This document shows positions 46,549-55,380 of a stretch of 64,000 bases of DNA, in pieces. Every line of letters starts with the position of its first letter. The stretch's first letter is position 1. The position numbers were made by a program, and so were the translations under genes. The stretch is from Acidobacteriota bacterium (lineage in GTDB: Bacteria > Acidobacteriota > Terriglobia > Acidiferrales > UBA7541). The notes under the pieces were generated by a model. That model saw only the letters and a list, made by a program, of their open reading frames with translations. It did no database searches and was not told the DNA's origin. The stretch spans positions 25,890 to 89,889 of the forward strand of contig DAHUXN010000095.1 in the NCBI GenBank assembly GCA_027307115.1, given 5' to 3'.

Positions 46549-47298
46549 GTGCGGCGTCCGGTCATAGCGGGCAATTGGAAAATGCACAAGACGCAAGCGG
46601 AAACGCGGGCGTTCTTTGAGGAATTCAAGCCGCTTGTCTCGGCGTCGCGTCATTGCGACATCATCGTGGCGCCGCCGTTTACTGCGATAGCTGCGGCCGT
46701 GGATGCGGCGAAAGGCACCTTGATTTCGATAGCCGGTCAGGATGGCTGCTGGGAGCGCGCGGGCGCGTTCACTGGTGAAATTTCGATGCCGATGCTCATC
46801 GAGGCGGGTTGCCAAAGCGTGATCATCGGGCACTCCGAACGCCGAAAATATTTCGGCGAGACAGACGCGATCGTGAATCGCAAACTGAAGGCGGCGATTG
46901 AAGCAGGCCTGCAGCCCATCGTTTGCGTGGGAGAAGATCAGAGCGAAAGAGATGCTGGCCATACAGAACAACTAATCGAACGCCAATTCAACGATGGAAT
47001 GGCGACGTTGACCGGTCCGGATTTCTCGCGTATTCTGGTCGCTTACGAGCCTGTGTGGGCCATTGGTACGGGGCGCACGGCGACGCCGGAAATTGCCGCC
47101 GAGGTGCATGCTTTCCTTCGCCGCCTAGCCGCGAAGCGATTTACGCCGGGGTTGGCGGCGAGCGCGCGGATTCTTTATGGCGGGAGCGTCAAGCCGGATA
47201 ACATCCGGGGTTTGATGGCTCAAGAGGAAATTGACGGTGCGCTGGTGGGCGGGGCAAGCCTGGACGCGCGGTCGTTTTCAGCAATTGTGAATTTTTAG
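46549..47298 (+). CDS. tpiA: Triosephosphate isomerase
   Basis: The gene starts at GTG 46549 with GAGG upstream and encodes 249 residues. Key residues are present: Asn9 and Lys11 (GNWKMHKT), the catalytic His in IIGHSERR, the catalytic Glu in AYEPVWAIGTG and the phosphate-binding LYGGSVKPDN. It interconverts dihydroxyacetone phosphate and glyceraldehyde 3-phosphate. It is 8 bp downstream of pgk. Confidence 0.97.
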   Translation: MRRPVIAGNWKMHKTQAETRAFFEEFKPLVSASRHCDIIVAPPFTAIAAAVDAAKGTLISIAGQDGCWERAGAFTGEISMPMLIEAGCQSVIIGHSERRKYFGETDAIVNRKLKAAIEAGLQPIVCVGEDQSERDAGHTEQLIERQFNDGMATLTGPDFSRILVAYEPVWAIGTGRTATPEIAAEVHAFLRRLAAKRFTPGLAASARILYGGSVKPDNIRGLMAQEEIDGALVGGASLDARSFSAIVNF

Positions 47299-47332
47299 CG
47301 GCGGGAAATCTTACGGTCAAAGTGGAGCAGGA

Positions 47333-47746
47333 ATGCCTAATGCAGCGAAGTGGGTGATTGCGATTGCGGCGGCGCTGGGCCTAGTGTGGCTCGGGTGGCA
47401 CTATAATTTTGTACTGGTTACGTTGCACATCCTGGTGTGCTTGTTGCTGATTTTTGTGATCATGCTTCAAAGCGGCAACGCCGCGGATTTGGCCGGGGCT
47501 TTCGGTGGGGCGGGGAGTCAGACGGCGTTTGGTCCGCGCGGTGCGGCAACGTTTCTGACGAAAGCGACGACGTGGTGCGCCATTGTGTTCATGATGAGCT
47601 CGCTGGCACTTTCGTTGAAACGCGCCCCCACAACGGCGCAGGGCAGCTCGATCCTCGAACAGACGATGCCAACGGCGCCGTCGCGGCCGGCGCCTGCGGC
47701 ACCACAGCCTGTGCCACAGGCTCCTGTGCCCAAGAAACCGAACTGA
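47333..47746 (+). CDS. secG: Preprotein translocase subunit SecG
   Basis: This 137-residue protein has two membrane segments and the SecG motif IMLQSGNAADLAGAFGGAGSQTAFGPRGAATFLTKAT. It assists SecYE in protein export. The tail is Pro/Ala-rich (PAPAAPQPVPQAPVPKKPN), longer than in E. coli. The order tpiA-secG followed by tRNA-Leu is also known from other bacteria. Confidence 0.94.
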   Translation: MPNAAKWVIAIAAALGLVWLGWHYNFVLVTLHILVCLLLIFVIMLQSGNAADLAGAFGGAGSQTAFGPRGAATFLTKATTWCAIVFMMSSLALSLKRAPTTAQGSSILEQTMPTAPSRPAPAAPQPVPQAPVPKKPN

Positions 47747-47778
47747 TGTCTGGTAACGTTCTTCGTGTTTTTCAATGT

Positions 47779-47865
47779 GCGGTCGTGGCGGAACTGGCAG
47801 ACGCATCAGCTTGAGGGGCTGACGGTAGCAATACCGTGGTGGTTCGAATCCACTCGACCGCACCA
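47779..47865 (+). tRNA. tRNA-Leu (anticodon GAG)
   Basis: The acceptor stem GCGGTCG pairs with CGACCGC. The anticodon loop TTGAGGG inside TCAGC/GCTGA gives GAG (leucine). A long variable arm (about 15 nt) marks a class II tRNA, and CCA is encoded at the 3' end. It lies 32 bp after secG and may be read from that operon. Confidence 0.97.
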
Positions 47866-48054
47866 AGAACTCACTCGTTGAAATTTGGAATCCAGAAGCC
47901 GGGAAATTTTCTCGATTCATCCTTGTATTTTTTTGTGCGTGTTATATATATTGTGTGTTTGATAGAGCCTTCATCGTCAGCTTGAGTAGTTGCATGTAAG
48001 GATCGGCGGCCAGATGTTTGTTCCGTAGGTCGCAATCTTTCCGGAGCGGAGGAA

Positions 48055-48897
48055 ATGGGTTCGCGAAAATCGTGTGCCGGCTCATCAGCACCAGCTGTTC
48101 TGTTATCAATCGTCATTCTTATTTTGGTCGGATCGACGCTTTATTTCCATATAGCCAAGACATGGTGGTTTCCCGCTGCAATCACTCCTGTTGGCAGTCA
48201 AATTGATCAGCAATTCTTCGTCACGTTCATAGCGACCGGAATTGTTTTTGTGCTGGCGCAACTGACGTTGGCTTGGATGGTCTTCCGATACCGCGATCAC
48301 GGGCAGAAGGCGCGCTTTGTTCGCGGCAATCACATGCTGGAAGTTGTGTGGACCACGGCGACTCTTGTGATTTTCGTTGCCCTGGGGGTGATGGCCGCTC
48401 ATGCATGGGGCGAAGTGCATTTTGGCGGGCCTGAGCCGGGAGCGCTGCAAGTCGAGGTGACGGGCGTGCAGTTTGTGTGGAATTTTCGCTATCCCGGGGC
48501 GGATGGCAAATTTGGACGGATCAATCCCAAGGATATCGATGCATCTACCGGCAATCCATTAGGGTTGGACCCGAATGACCCCGCCGGCAAAGACGATATT
48601 GTGACGGGCGACCTCTATCTGCCTGTTGGACGCGAAATCGAGTTGATGCTGCGCTCGCAGGACGTTGTCCACAGCTTTTTTGTTCGCGAGCTGCGCGTGA
48701 AGCAAGACACGGTTCCTGGCTTGGTGATTCCCGTCCATTTTACCGTGACCAAACCGGGCGACTATGAAATTACCTGCAACCAGCTCTGCGGCTTAGGGCA
48801 CTACCACATGCATGCCATGCTGCACGTACTGTCGGATACCGATTTTCAGCAGTGGGAGCAGAAGCAAGAGGCGCAGAATGCGCAAGCTGGGCAGTAG
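48055..48897 (+). CDS. coxB: Cytochrome c oxidase subunit II
   Basis: This 280-residue protein has two N-terminal membrane helices and a periplasmic CuA domain. The copper ligands are seen in VVHSFF and in CNQLCGLGHYHM (Cys241, Cys245, His249, Met252). There is no fused cytochrome c domain. It accepts electrons from cytochrome c and passes them to subunit I. It starts the coxB-coxA-coxC-coxC2-coxD cluster. The two AT-rich bases runs at 47925-47960 may include its promoter. Confidence 0.94.
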   Translation: MGSRKSCAGSSAPAVLLSIVILILVGSTLYFHIAKTWWFPAAITPVGSQIDQQFFVTFIATGIVFVLAQLTLAWMVFRYRDHGQKARFVRGNHMLEVVWTTATLVIFVALGVMAAHAWGEVHFGGPEPGALQVEVTGVQFVWNFRYPGADGKFGRINPKDIDASTGNPLGLDPNDPAGKDDIVTGDLYLPVGREIELMLRSQDVVHSFFVRELRVKQDTVPGLVIPVHFTVTKPGDYEITCNQLCGLGHYHMHAMLHVLSDTDFQQWEQKQEAQNAQAGQ

Positions 48898-48949
48898 AAA
48901 TGGCCTTGAGTAATTATCACAACGGCCCCGCAAACATGGGAGAGTGTCA

Positions 48950-50701
48950 ATGAGTTCGCACGCAACCACGGTGCATCATTCGGAAGCGCCCAAGGGTTGG
49001 CTCCGCCATTATATTTTCAGCCTGGACCACAAGATCATCGGCACGCAATACATCTTGCTCGGCCTGTCGGCGGTCACGATTGGCATGGTCCTATCTGTCA
49101 TCATGCGAATTCACCTCGCTTGGCCGAATGTGCACATTTGGGGATTTGCCAACGGCGTGGTTTCGCCGGAAGATTATCTTCGCGTCATAACGATGCATGG
49201 CACGCTGATGGTTTTTTTCGTTCTGACAACCGTGCCGCAGAGCGGCTTCGGCAATTATTTCCTTCCAATTCAAATCGGGGCGCCAGACATGGCGTTTCCT
49301 ACGCTCAACATGCTGTCGTTCTGGCTGACGTTCGTGTCCATGCTTGTCCTGCTTTCTTCGGCGTTTGTTCCGGGTGGATCGTCAATCAGTGGATGGACGG
49401 CTTATGCTCCTCTAAGCGCAGTTGGCGAAATTGCGGGGCCGGGTCAGGGGCTTGGCCAGACACTCTGGGCAGTGAGCATCGCGCTGTTCTGCGGCGCTTC
49501 GCTGATGTCGGCAATAAACTTTCTGGGAACCACAATTGACCTGCGCGCTAAGGGGCTCTCGCTGATGCGCATGCCACTGACCGTGTGGGGCTGGTTCATC
49601 ACCGCGAGCCTTGCGCTGCTGGCGTTCGGAGTGCTTCTTGCGGCGTGTATCCTGTTGCTTCTGGACCGGCTGGCGATGACCAGCTTTTTTATTCCTGCAA
49701 ATTTGGATGTCAGCGGAGTGCTTTTGAAGCACGCAGGAGGCTCGCCGCTGCTCTGGCAACATCTCTTTTGGTTCTTCGGACATCCAGAGGTGTACATCGC
49801 GATTCTTCCGGCCATGGGGATCATTTCACACGTGCTTTCGACGTTTTCGCGGAAGCCGGTCTTTGGTTACAAGGCGATGGTCTATTCGTTGAGCGCGATT
49901 GGCTTTCTGAGTTTCATGGTATGGGGCCATCACATGTTTATCAGCGGGATGAATCCATACTCGGCGCTGACATTTTCGATTCTAACGCTGGTGATCGGCG
50001 TGCCATCGGCGATCAAAACTTTTAACTGGCTTGGGACGCTCTGGGGGGCGCGAATCCAGTTCACCGCAGCTATGTTGTTTGCGATCGGCTTTGTTTCACT
50101 GTTCGTAACGGGCGGTCTTTCCGGCATTTTCTTGGCGCAACCGGCGTTGGATCTCTACCTGCACGATACGTACTACGTGATTGGCCACTTCCACCTGATC
50201 ATGGGCGTGGCGGCGATTTTTGCGATGTTTGCCGCGACGTATTATTGGTTCCCGAAAATGTTTGGTCACATGATGAACGAGACGCTCGGGAAGATTCACT
50301 TCTGGATGACCTTTGTGGGCGTTTATTGCATTTTTATGCCGATGCATTACCTTGGGTACGCGGGCGATCCGCGCCGCTACGCCAGCATCGAGTCCGTACA
50401 CTATCTGTTCCGTCTACAACCGGTGTATATCTTCATCAGTATCGCGGCGTTTGTAACGGCCGCGGCCCAATTGTTCTTCTATTTCAATTTCTTCTGGAGC
50501 ATTAAGCGCGGCAAGCCGGCGGAGCGAAATCCATGGCGCGCGACAACGCTTGAATGGCAGGTGAGCACGCCGGTGCCGCACGACAATTTTGCGGGGCATT
50601 ATCCGACCGTGTATCGCGGACCGTACGAATATAGCGTGCCGGGTGCGGCCGAGGATTTCATACCGCAAGATGTTGCGCCCGAACAAGTGGCTAAAGCCTA
50701 G
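48950..50701 (+). CDS. coxA: Cytochrome c oxidase subunit I
   Basis: The ATG at 48950 has GGGAG upstream and gives 583 residues with 12 or more membrane helices. The heme-copper motifs are all there: the low-spin heme His region (VITMHGTLMVFF), the CuB histidines with the cross-linked Tyr (GHPEVYIAILPAMG), WGHHMF, and HDTYYVIGHFHLIMG. It is the catalytic subunit of an A-type oxygen reductase that reduces O2 to water and pumps protons. Confidence 0.95.
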   Translation: MSSHATTVHHSEAPKGWLRHYIFSLDHKIIGTQYILLGLSAVTIGMVLSVIMRIHLAWPNVHIWGFANGVVSPEDYLRVITMHGTLMVFFVLTTVPQSGFGNYFLPIQIGAPDMAFPTLNMLSFWLTFVSMLVLLSSAFVPGGSSISGWTAYAPLSAVGEIAGPGQGLGQTLWAVSIALFCGASLMSAINFLGTTIDLRAKGLSLMRMPLTVWGWFITASLALLAFGVLLAACILLLLDRLAMTSFFIPANLDVSGVLLKHAGGSPLLWQHLFWFFGHPEVYIAILPAMGIISHVLSTFSRKPVFGYKAMVYSLSAIGFLSFMVWGHHMFISGMNPYSALTFSILTLVIGVPSAIKTFNWLGTLWGARIQFTAAMLFAIGFVSLFVTGGLSGIFLAQPALDLYLHDTYYVIGHFHLIMGVAAIFAMFAATYYWFPKMFGHMMNETLGKIHFWMTFVGVYCIFMPMHYLGYAGDPRRYASIESVHYLFRLQPVYIFISIAAFVTAAAQLFFYFNFFWSIKRGKPAERNPWRATTLEWQVSTPVPHDNFAGHYPTVYRGPYEYSVPGAAEDFIPQDVAPEQVAKA

Positions 50702-50716
50702 CGTCAGAGATCTGTC

Positions 50717-51364
50717 ATGCCGCATACGTCAACCACGGAAGAACTCGAGATTATCGAAGCGGGCGGGGGAGGCACGCCTCCTTCCTTCGCGGGAGGGGAC
50801 GACGACGGCTCGCCCGGCGGACGTTTCGGACTGCCGCAGCGTGTCTACGTAACGGGAATGGCGATCGGGATGGGCGCCATACTGATGTTTTTTATGGCGT
50901 TCGCCAGCGCGTTTATCGTTCGCAAGGGCGTGGGGAGCGATTGGCAGGCGTTCCCGATGCCGAGGATTTTGTGGTTGAACACGCTGATTCTGCTGGCCAG
51001 CAGCCTAACGATTGTGCGTGCCAGGCAGTTTTTCGCCCGAGGCGACCGCGAGGGTTTTCGGCACTGGTGGAGTGTGACTACGATTCTCGGGTTACTGTTT
51101 CTCGCGGGGCAGCTCATTGCGTGGCGGCAGATGGTGATATCAGGCTTTTATCTGGCGACGAACGCGAGTAGCAGTTTTTTTTACGTGCTCACAGCGGCGC
51201 ATGGGCTTCATTTGCTCGGAGGCATTGTAGCGTTGCTGTATGTGGGGCGCGGGAAATTGCGCCGGCTGACGTTTGCGACAGCGACGGAAGTCACGGCGGT
51301 GTATTGGCACTTCATGGACGGACTGTGGGTTTTTCTCTTCCTACTTCTCTTGCTAGGACGGTGA
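50717..51364 (+). CDS. coxC: Cytochrome c oxidase subunit III (first copy)
   Basis: This 215-residue protein has five membrane helices after a Gly-rich N-terminal tail. The family end AAHGLHLLGGIVALLYVGRGKL and TAVYWHFMDGLWVFLFLLLLLGR are conserved. It supports the catalytic subunit. Together with the next gene there are two subunit III-type genes in tandem. Confidence 0.88.
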   Translation: MPHTSTTEELEIIEAGGGGTPPSFAGGDDDGSPGGRFGLPQRVYVTGMAIGMGAILMFFMAFASAFIVRKGVGSDWQAFPMPRILWLNTLILLASSLTIVRARQFFARGDREGFRHWWSVTTILGLLFLAGQLIAWRQMVISGFYLATNASSSFFYVLTAAHGLHLLGGIVALLYVGRGKLRRLTFATATEVTAVYWHFMDGLWVFLFLLLLLGR

Positions 51365-51367
51365 TAC

Positions 51368-52003
51368 TTGGCTGAATTGGACGTGGACGCTGTTGCGGGA
51401 CAGGCGTGGGGAGGCGGTGTAGCTCCCTTTGCAACAAACACCAAGAAACTGGGAATGTGGCTGTTCCTTCTTTCCGACTCGCTCACATTTTCGACTGCGA
51501 TTCTTGCGTACGCGTATGTTCGCCTGTCGAGCGCGAACTGGCCGCGTCCCTTCGAGATCTCGCCCGCTATCCTCAACGCGACATTCTTGACATTCATTCT
51601 CCTGTCGAGCAGCTTGACGATGGTTATGGCCGTCGCCGCCGCGCATCGCAACGAAGTCAAGAAAGCCGTGATTTACATTCTCTTGACGGCTGTCGGAGGA
51701 ATCGCGTTCGTCGGTCTGCACATGATGGAATGGTTTCGGCTGTTCGCCGAAGGTGTGACCCCGTGGTCGAATAAGTGGGGCGACCCTCTTTTTGGGGGCA
51801 CGTTCTTCGGGCTTACCGGCTTGCACATGCTGCACGTTTCGATTGGCGTGATTTATTTGTGCATTATCGCGCTGGGCTTCGGCCGCAGAAAATTCAATGC
51901 GGATCACGTCGAGGTCAGCGGCCTGTACTGGCACTTCGTCGACTTGGTATGGATGTTTATCTTTCCGATGGTCTATTTGATGTCCGTCAATCTGAAAGGC
52001 TGA
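51368..52003 (+). CDS. Cytochrome c oxidase subunit III (second copy)
   Basis: This 211-residue subunit III-type protein begins at a TTG four bases after the previous stop; translational coupling is likely. It has five helices and the conserved GMWLFLLSDSLTFSTAILAYAYVRL opening plus LHMLHVSIGVIYLCII and SGLYWHFVDLVWMFIFPMVYL. Unlike the first copy it keeps a full N-terminal helix pair region. Why the cluster has two is not clear; one may act as an accessory subunit. Confidence 0.87.
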   Translation: MAELDVDAVAGQAWGGGVAPFATNTKKLGMWLFLLSDSLTFSTAILAYAYVRLSSANWPRPFEISPAILNATFLTFILLSSSLTMVMAVAAAHRNEVKKAVIYILLTAVGGIAFVGLHMMEWFRLFAEGVTPWSNKWGDPLFGGTFFGLTGLHMLHVSIGVIYLCIIALGFGRRKFNADHVEVSGLYWHFVDLVWMFIFPMVYLMSVNLKG

Positions 52004-52018
52004 GGAGTAAATCGAGCG

Positions 52019-52342
52019 ATGAGCGCGCATGATACCACTGCCTTAGGAACGCACCAGCCCGGAACAAAAAAGTTGTTCATGTGGGTATGGTTTTGGCTGC
52101 TTATTTTGACAGGTGTCGAGGTTCTGCTCGCGTACATGAGACTCGACCCGCACCCGATGCTTATACTCCTCGTTGGACTTTCGCTGATCAAATCAGCTTT
52201 GATTGTGGCGTATTTCATGCATTTGCGATTTGAGAAGATTGGTCTCTTCCTGATCATCGTTCCTTCTCTGGTCTTCTGCCTGGTTATGATTTTGATTTTT
52301 GTGTTTCCCGACAGCCTGCGGATTGTGCGTTTGCACCCGTGA
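52019..52342 (+). CDS. coxD: Cytochrome c oxidase subunit IV (CoxD-like)
   Basis: This 107-residue protein has three membrane helices and the subunit IV style (WVWFWLLILTGVEVLLAYMRL, VGLSLIKSALIVAYFMHLRFEK). It is a small structural subunit of the oxidase. It starts 15 bp after the second subunit III gene. Confidence 0.85.
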   Translation: MSAHDTTALGTHQPGTKKLFMWVWFWLLILTGVEVLLAYMRLDPHPMLILLVGLSLIKSALIVAYFMHLRFEKIGLFLIIVPSLVFCLVMILIFVFPDSLRIVRLHP

Positions 52343-52405
52343 GGTATTGGTTTTAAGCGAGAGTGGGTGGAGAATATAAGCAGTAGGAGTGAAGAGGTCG
52401 TGAAG

Positions 52406-52705
52406 ATGCGAATGTTTTTCAAGATGGCCGTCGCGGGACTTTCTGCGGCGCTCTGTGCTTCAGCGACTTTTGCCCAGGGCTGTGCACTTTGCTATAACGA
52501 CGCCGCAGCTACGGGACCGAGCGCCTTGGCGGCGTTGAGGCATGGCATCCTCGTTTTGATAATTCCTCCCACGCTCATTTTTGTGAGTATGCTTACAACT
52601 CTTTATCGACGCCGCAACCTCTATCGGGAGTCGATCGAAGGAGTCTCTGACGCGCCCACTCGCGACCTCGATTCCATTTCCGAAGTGATTCTTCACCTTA
52701 GTTAG
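52406..52705 (+). CDS. Small exported CxxC membrane protein, oxidase-associated
   Basis: The ATG at 52406 (GAAGAGG upstream) gives 99 residues; a GTG at 52400 is an alternative. A signal sequence (FFKMAVAGLSAALCASATFAQ) is followed immediately by GCALCYNDAAATG, a CxxC pair at the start of the mature protein, and then one membrane helix (HGILVLIIPPTLIFVSMLTTLY). It follows coxD and could help copper delivery or redox handling for the oxidase. That is inference; I do not recognise a named family. Confidence 0.65.
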   Translation: MRMFFKMAVAGLSAALCASATFAQGCALCYNDAAATGPSALAALRHGILVLIIPPTLIFVSMLTTLYRRRNLYRESIEGVSDAPTRDLDSISEVILHLS

Positions 52706-52823
52706 CTGTCGCCGAAAACAGCCCGCAGTGTCGCTACAAACGAGCAAAACCTAAAATGCTATGTGTCGATTGGTAAATTGGGGGGCACAGAGGCGCGTGG
52801 AATCCGAGGGCAATTTAGGAATT

Positions 52824-52861
52824 CACGCAAGGACTGAAGTGTTTTCTCCAGTCCGTGCGTG
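52824..52861. terminator. Hairpin between convergent genes
   Basis: CACGCAAGGACTG (52824-52836) pairs with 52849-52861 at 12 of 13 positions across a 12-nt loop. It lies between the oxidase cluster and the convergent peroxiredoxin gene, 12 bases from the latter's stop, and probably serves both as a terminator. There is no T-run. Confidence 0.5.
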
Positions 52862-52872
52862 ACTCAGCTGAA

Positions 52873-53454
52873 TTACGTTCCATGCTTTTCGTGAAGGCCC
52901 GTGCAAATTGTCACGGCAGAGGTTGGATCAATGGCGGTCGAGTCGAAATCGATATGCTTAATCACGCCATCTTTGCCAATCACAAAGGTTGTGCGTCGCG
53001 CAAATTCCACTTTGTCTGTTCCCATGGGGAAAGGTTGCACGATTCCGTATTGCTTCAGGACAGTGCGGTTCATGTCGCTCAACAAAGGAAACGTGACGCC
53101 GATTTGCTTTGCGAATGCCGCATTGGCTGGAGGGCTGTCAATACTCACGCCGAATATTACAGAATCGCTCGCTTCAATTTTGGCCAAATCAGCCTGATAG
53201 GCCTGGAGTTCCTTCGTTCAACCACCGGTGAATGCGAGAACATAGAAAGCCACGATTACGTTCTTCTTGCCGCGGAAACTGCTGAGCGACACGGAAGTAT
53301 GTTGATCGCTCGGCAGAGTGAAATCCGGAGCAACGTCGCCAGCCTTCAGGTTCGTCGTGGTGATTGCCGCTTGCTGGTCCTGCGCTTGAGCTGCGAACGA
53401 CAAAACAGAAAGCGCAAGGAGCAATGCGGCCGCCATCGTAACGATTCGCTTCAT
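52873..53454 (-). CDS. Peroxiredoxin-like protein, probable selenoprotein (in-frame TGA = Sec79)
   Basis: From ATG 53454 (AAAGGAGAGG upstream) the frame runs 78 codons to a TGA (53218-53220) and then 114 more codons to the TAA at 52873-52875, with no frameshift. A signal peptide precedes a redoxin domain: [67 protein letters not shown] and FPLLSD. The TGA is exactly at the peroxidatic cysteine of peroxiredoxins (F-x-x-G-G-[C/U]-T-K-E). Both halves are well preserved, and a SECIS-like hairpin follows. The simplest reading is selenocysteine at residue 79 in a 193-residue periplasmic peroxiredoxin. A simple nonsense mutation is the alternative. A Cys near the C-terminus (TICTGLHEK) might act as resolving residue. 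Confidence 0.8.
53182..53203 (-). promoter_or_regulatory. Candidate bacterial SECIS element after the in-frame TGA
   Basis: Read on the minus strand, bases 15-36 after the TGA fold as GGCC/GGCC (lower stem), a U against UU internal loop, AUCA/UGAU (upper stem) and a GGC apical loop at +24 to +26. Bacterial SECIS elements have a short stem with G early in the loop about 16-37 bases after UGA, and this fits. It is hand-folded. Confidence 0.55.
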
Positions 53455-53588
53455 GCACCTCTCCTTTAACAAAATTACCTCGAACGAGGCCATATGATAA
53501 CAGAAATACGCCAAATAAGGCGCAATCGGATTGCCGTGCGCGAATCTGAACCGGCTGGTGTCCCCGGATATTGCGAAGCGCGAGGCTC

Positions 53589-54668
53589 CTAACCCTCATC
53601 CATCGTCAAGAATCTGAAAGGGTCACCGATGTTCTTGCGTAGCTGGATCCAGAATTCGTCCGGCTTGGAAAGAAACGCGGATACAACGCGAGGGTCAAAT
53701 TGCGTTCCCGAGAACTTTTTGATTTCGTCGCGCGCCGCCGAAATCGGCAAAGCCTTGCGGTACGGGCGGTCCGAACACATGGCATCAAGCGTGTCAGCCA
53801 CGGCAAATATTCTAGCTCCGAGGGGAATTTCTTCGCCTTTCAAACCACGCGGGTACCCACTGCCGTTGTAGCATTCCTGGTGCGCGAGAACGATTTCGGC
53901 GGCGTCTTTTAGAAAGGGAATTTTGTTCAGCACGGTGTAGCCGATGTCGCAGTGGCGCCGCATCAGGAGACGTTCTTCGTCGGTGAGGGGGCCAGGCTTT
54001 CGCAGGACTTGGTCCGGAATGCCCATTTTTCCGATGTCGTGGAGAAAGGCGCCACGGGCGATGTGTCGCAAGTGGTCGCGCTCGACTTTCATGATTTTCG
54101 CAATGAGGATGGTGATCGCGGTGACGCGCTGGCAATGGCCCTCTGTTTCAGCGTCTTTCGCGTCAAGCGCTCCGCCGAGCGCTTCGAGAGTGTAGTCATA
54201 CGATTGCTCAAGGTCGCGCAGAGTTAGCGAAAGCTCCTGGGTACGTTTGGCGACGAGGTGCTCGAGGTTTTGCTGGTAGGAACGGTTCTCGAGCACAAGA
54301 TGCCGATGCTCCAGAGCCCGCGAAACGCTGTGATAAAGCTGATCCTTCTCGAAGGGTTTCAGGATGTAATCGTAAGCTCCGGCGCGAATTGCTTCTAGGG
54401 CTATCGAAATGTCATGCATCGCGGTGACCATGATGACCGGAATGTCCGCATCCTGCGAGCGGACCTGCCGCAATAGCCGCATACCGTCCATCTCTGGCAT
54501 GACGATATCGCTGAGGACCAGATCATGCGAGTCACTCTTGATTTGTTGAATCGCCTGAAAACCGTCGGGCACAACCGTGCAGCGGTACCCCTGGGCTTCG
54601 AGGAGCGTGGAAACGACCTCTCGAATTGCCTCTTCATCGTCACAGACAAGAATTTTTTCTCCAGACAA
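53589..54668 (-). CDS. Response regulator with HD-GYP domain (c-di-GMP phosphodiesterase type)
   Basis: This 359-residue protein has an N-terminal receiver domain with acidic pocket Asp10/Asp11, phospho-acceptor Asp54 (LSDIVMP), Thr82 and Lys104. A coiled linker (about 120-160) leads to an HD-GYP domain: [12 protein letters not shown] (His210, Asp211) and [14 protein letters not shown]. In the second motif it reads [11 protein letters not shown], so Asn268 and Gln264 replace the common Asp and His. It should hydrolyse cyclic di-GMP when phosphorylated, though the altered residues leave activity to be tested. No cognate histidine kinase is adjacent. Confidence 0.88.
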   Translation of the reverse strand: MSGEKILVCDDEEAIREVVSTLLEAQGYRCTVVPDGFQAIQQIKSDSHDLVLSDIVMPEMDGMRLLRQVRSQDADIPVIMVTAMHDISIALEAIRAGAYDYILKPFEKDQLYHSVSRALEHRHLVLENRSYQQNLEHLVAKRTQELSLTLRDLEQSYDYTLEALGGALDAKDAETEGHCQRVTAITILIAKIMKVERDHLRHIARGAFLHDIGKMGIPDQVLRKPGPLTDEERLLMRRHCDIGYTVLNKIPFLKDAAEIVLAHQECYNGSGYPRGLKGEEIPLGARIFAVADTLDAMCSDRPYRKALPISAARDEIKKFSGTQFDPRVVSAFLSKPDEFWIQLRKNIGDPFRFLTMDEG

Positions 54669-54828
54669 TGAATTCTCCTGGCTCGCCCATTATAAGGCCG
54701 CCGGTAACAGGCATCAGGCAGTATTGTCTCCGGGAGGGGCGTAGGAGTTACGTTCGGCGAGCGATGTGGGCGAATTCGGAGATCTTCAGAATGCGTCGAC
54801 CGGTGCTAATACTCAGTGTGGGCGCGGA

Positions 54829-55380
54829 TCACCCGCCAACGTCCGTGCGCATGCGCGAGGGAGAATGCTCCGCGATCAAAGCCATGCGAGTCTCCAACTC
54901 GCTGGTTAACCCGGCAATCATCTGCGTAAGTCCGGCAAGTCCTTCCGGAGAGAGGCTGCCTAGGGCGAGCTTCAACGCCAGCATCCGGTAGGAAAAGTGG
55001 AATTGAGCGGCGAGCCACAACCACTCCCATTCCTGCCGTTTCGCGATTTCTGGGGAGAGCACGGCGATCAGGTGCGCCAGCCGCTCAAGACTGGTGAAGT
55101 CTTGCCGGAGCCCGCTTAGATATTGTTTGAGGATTCTGCGGCGCTCGGCACGCCACCTGCTCTCCATGTCGTGCGGCGCTCGCTTACGCATGAATTGATT
55201 GTCATCCTGGCTCAACAACTGGCTGATTTGCGGAAAATGGCGGCAGTTTACCGGAAGAACCTTTTCGATCTGCCGAGCGTCGAGAGATAAAACTGCCTCA
55301 TTCGTTGGCGAGCCAAACAGAAGCCAAAGCAGAGCCAGAAGGATAGCGAGTAAAACCAGCGTTGCCACGAAAAGAGTCAC
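54829..55380 (-). CDS. Hypothetical membrane-anchored protein
   Basis: This 183-residue protein has one N-terminal membrane helix (LFVATLVLLAILLALLWLLFG) followed by an alpha-helical, highly charged region (ESRWRAERRRILKQYLSGLRQDFTSLERL). I do not recognise a family. Its ATG overlaps the stop of the preceding membrane protein by four bases, so the two are translated together and may form one complex. Confidence 0.7.
   Translation of the reverse strand: MTLFVATLVLLAILLALLWLLFGSPTNEAVLSLDARQIEKVLPVNCRHFPQISQLLSQDDNQFMRKRAPHDMESRWRAERRRILKQYLSGLRQDFTSLERLAHLIAVLSPEIAKRQEWEWLWLAAQFHFSYRMLALKLALGSLSPEGLAGLTQMIAGLTSELETRMALIAEHSPSRMRTDVGG

Noticed and set aside
53188..53220. Peroxiredoxin as a frameshifted or broken pseudogene
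   Set aside because: Both halves are in the same frame, the only interruption is a TGA at the catalytic Cys, and no decay is visible. A pure nonsense mutation cannot be fully excluded, but selenocysteine explains it better.
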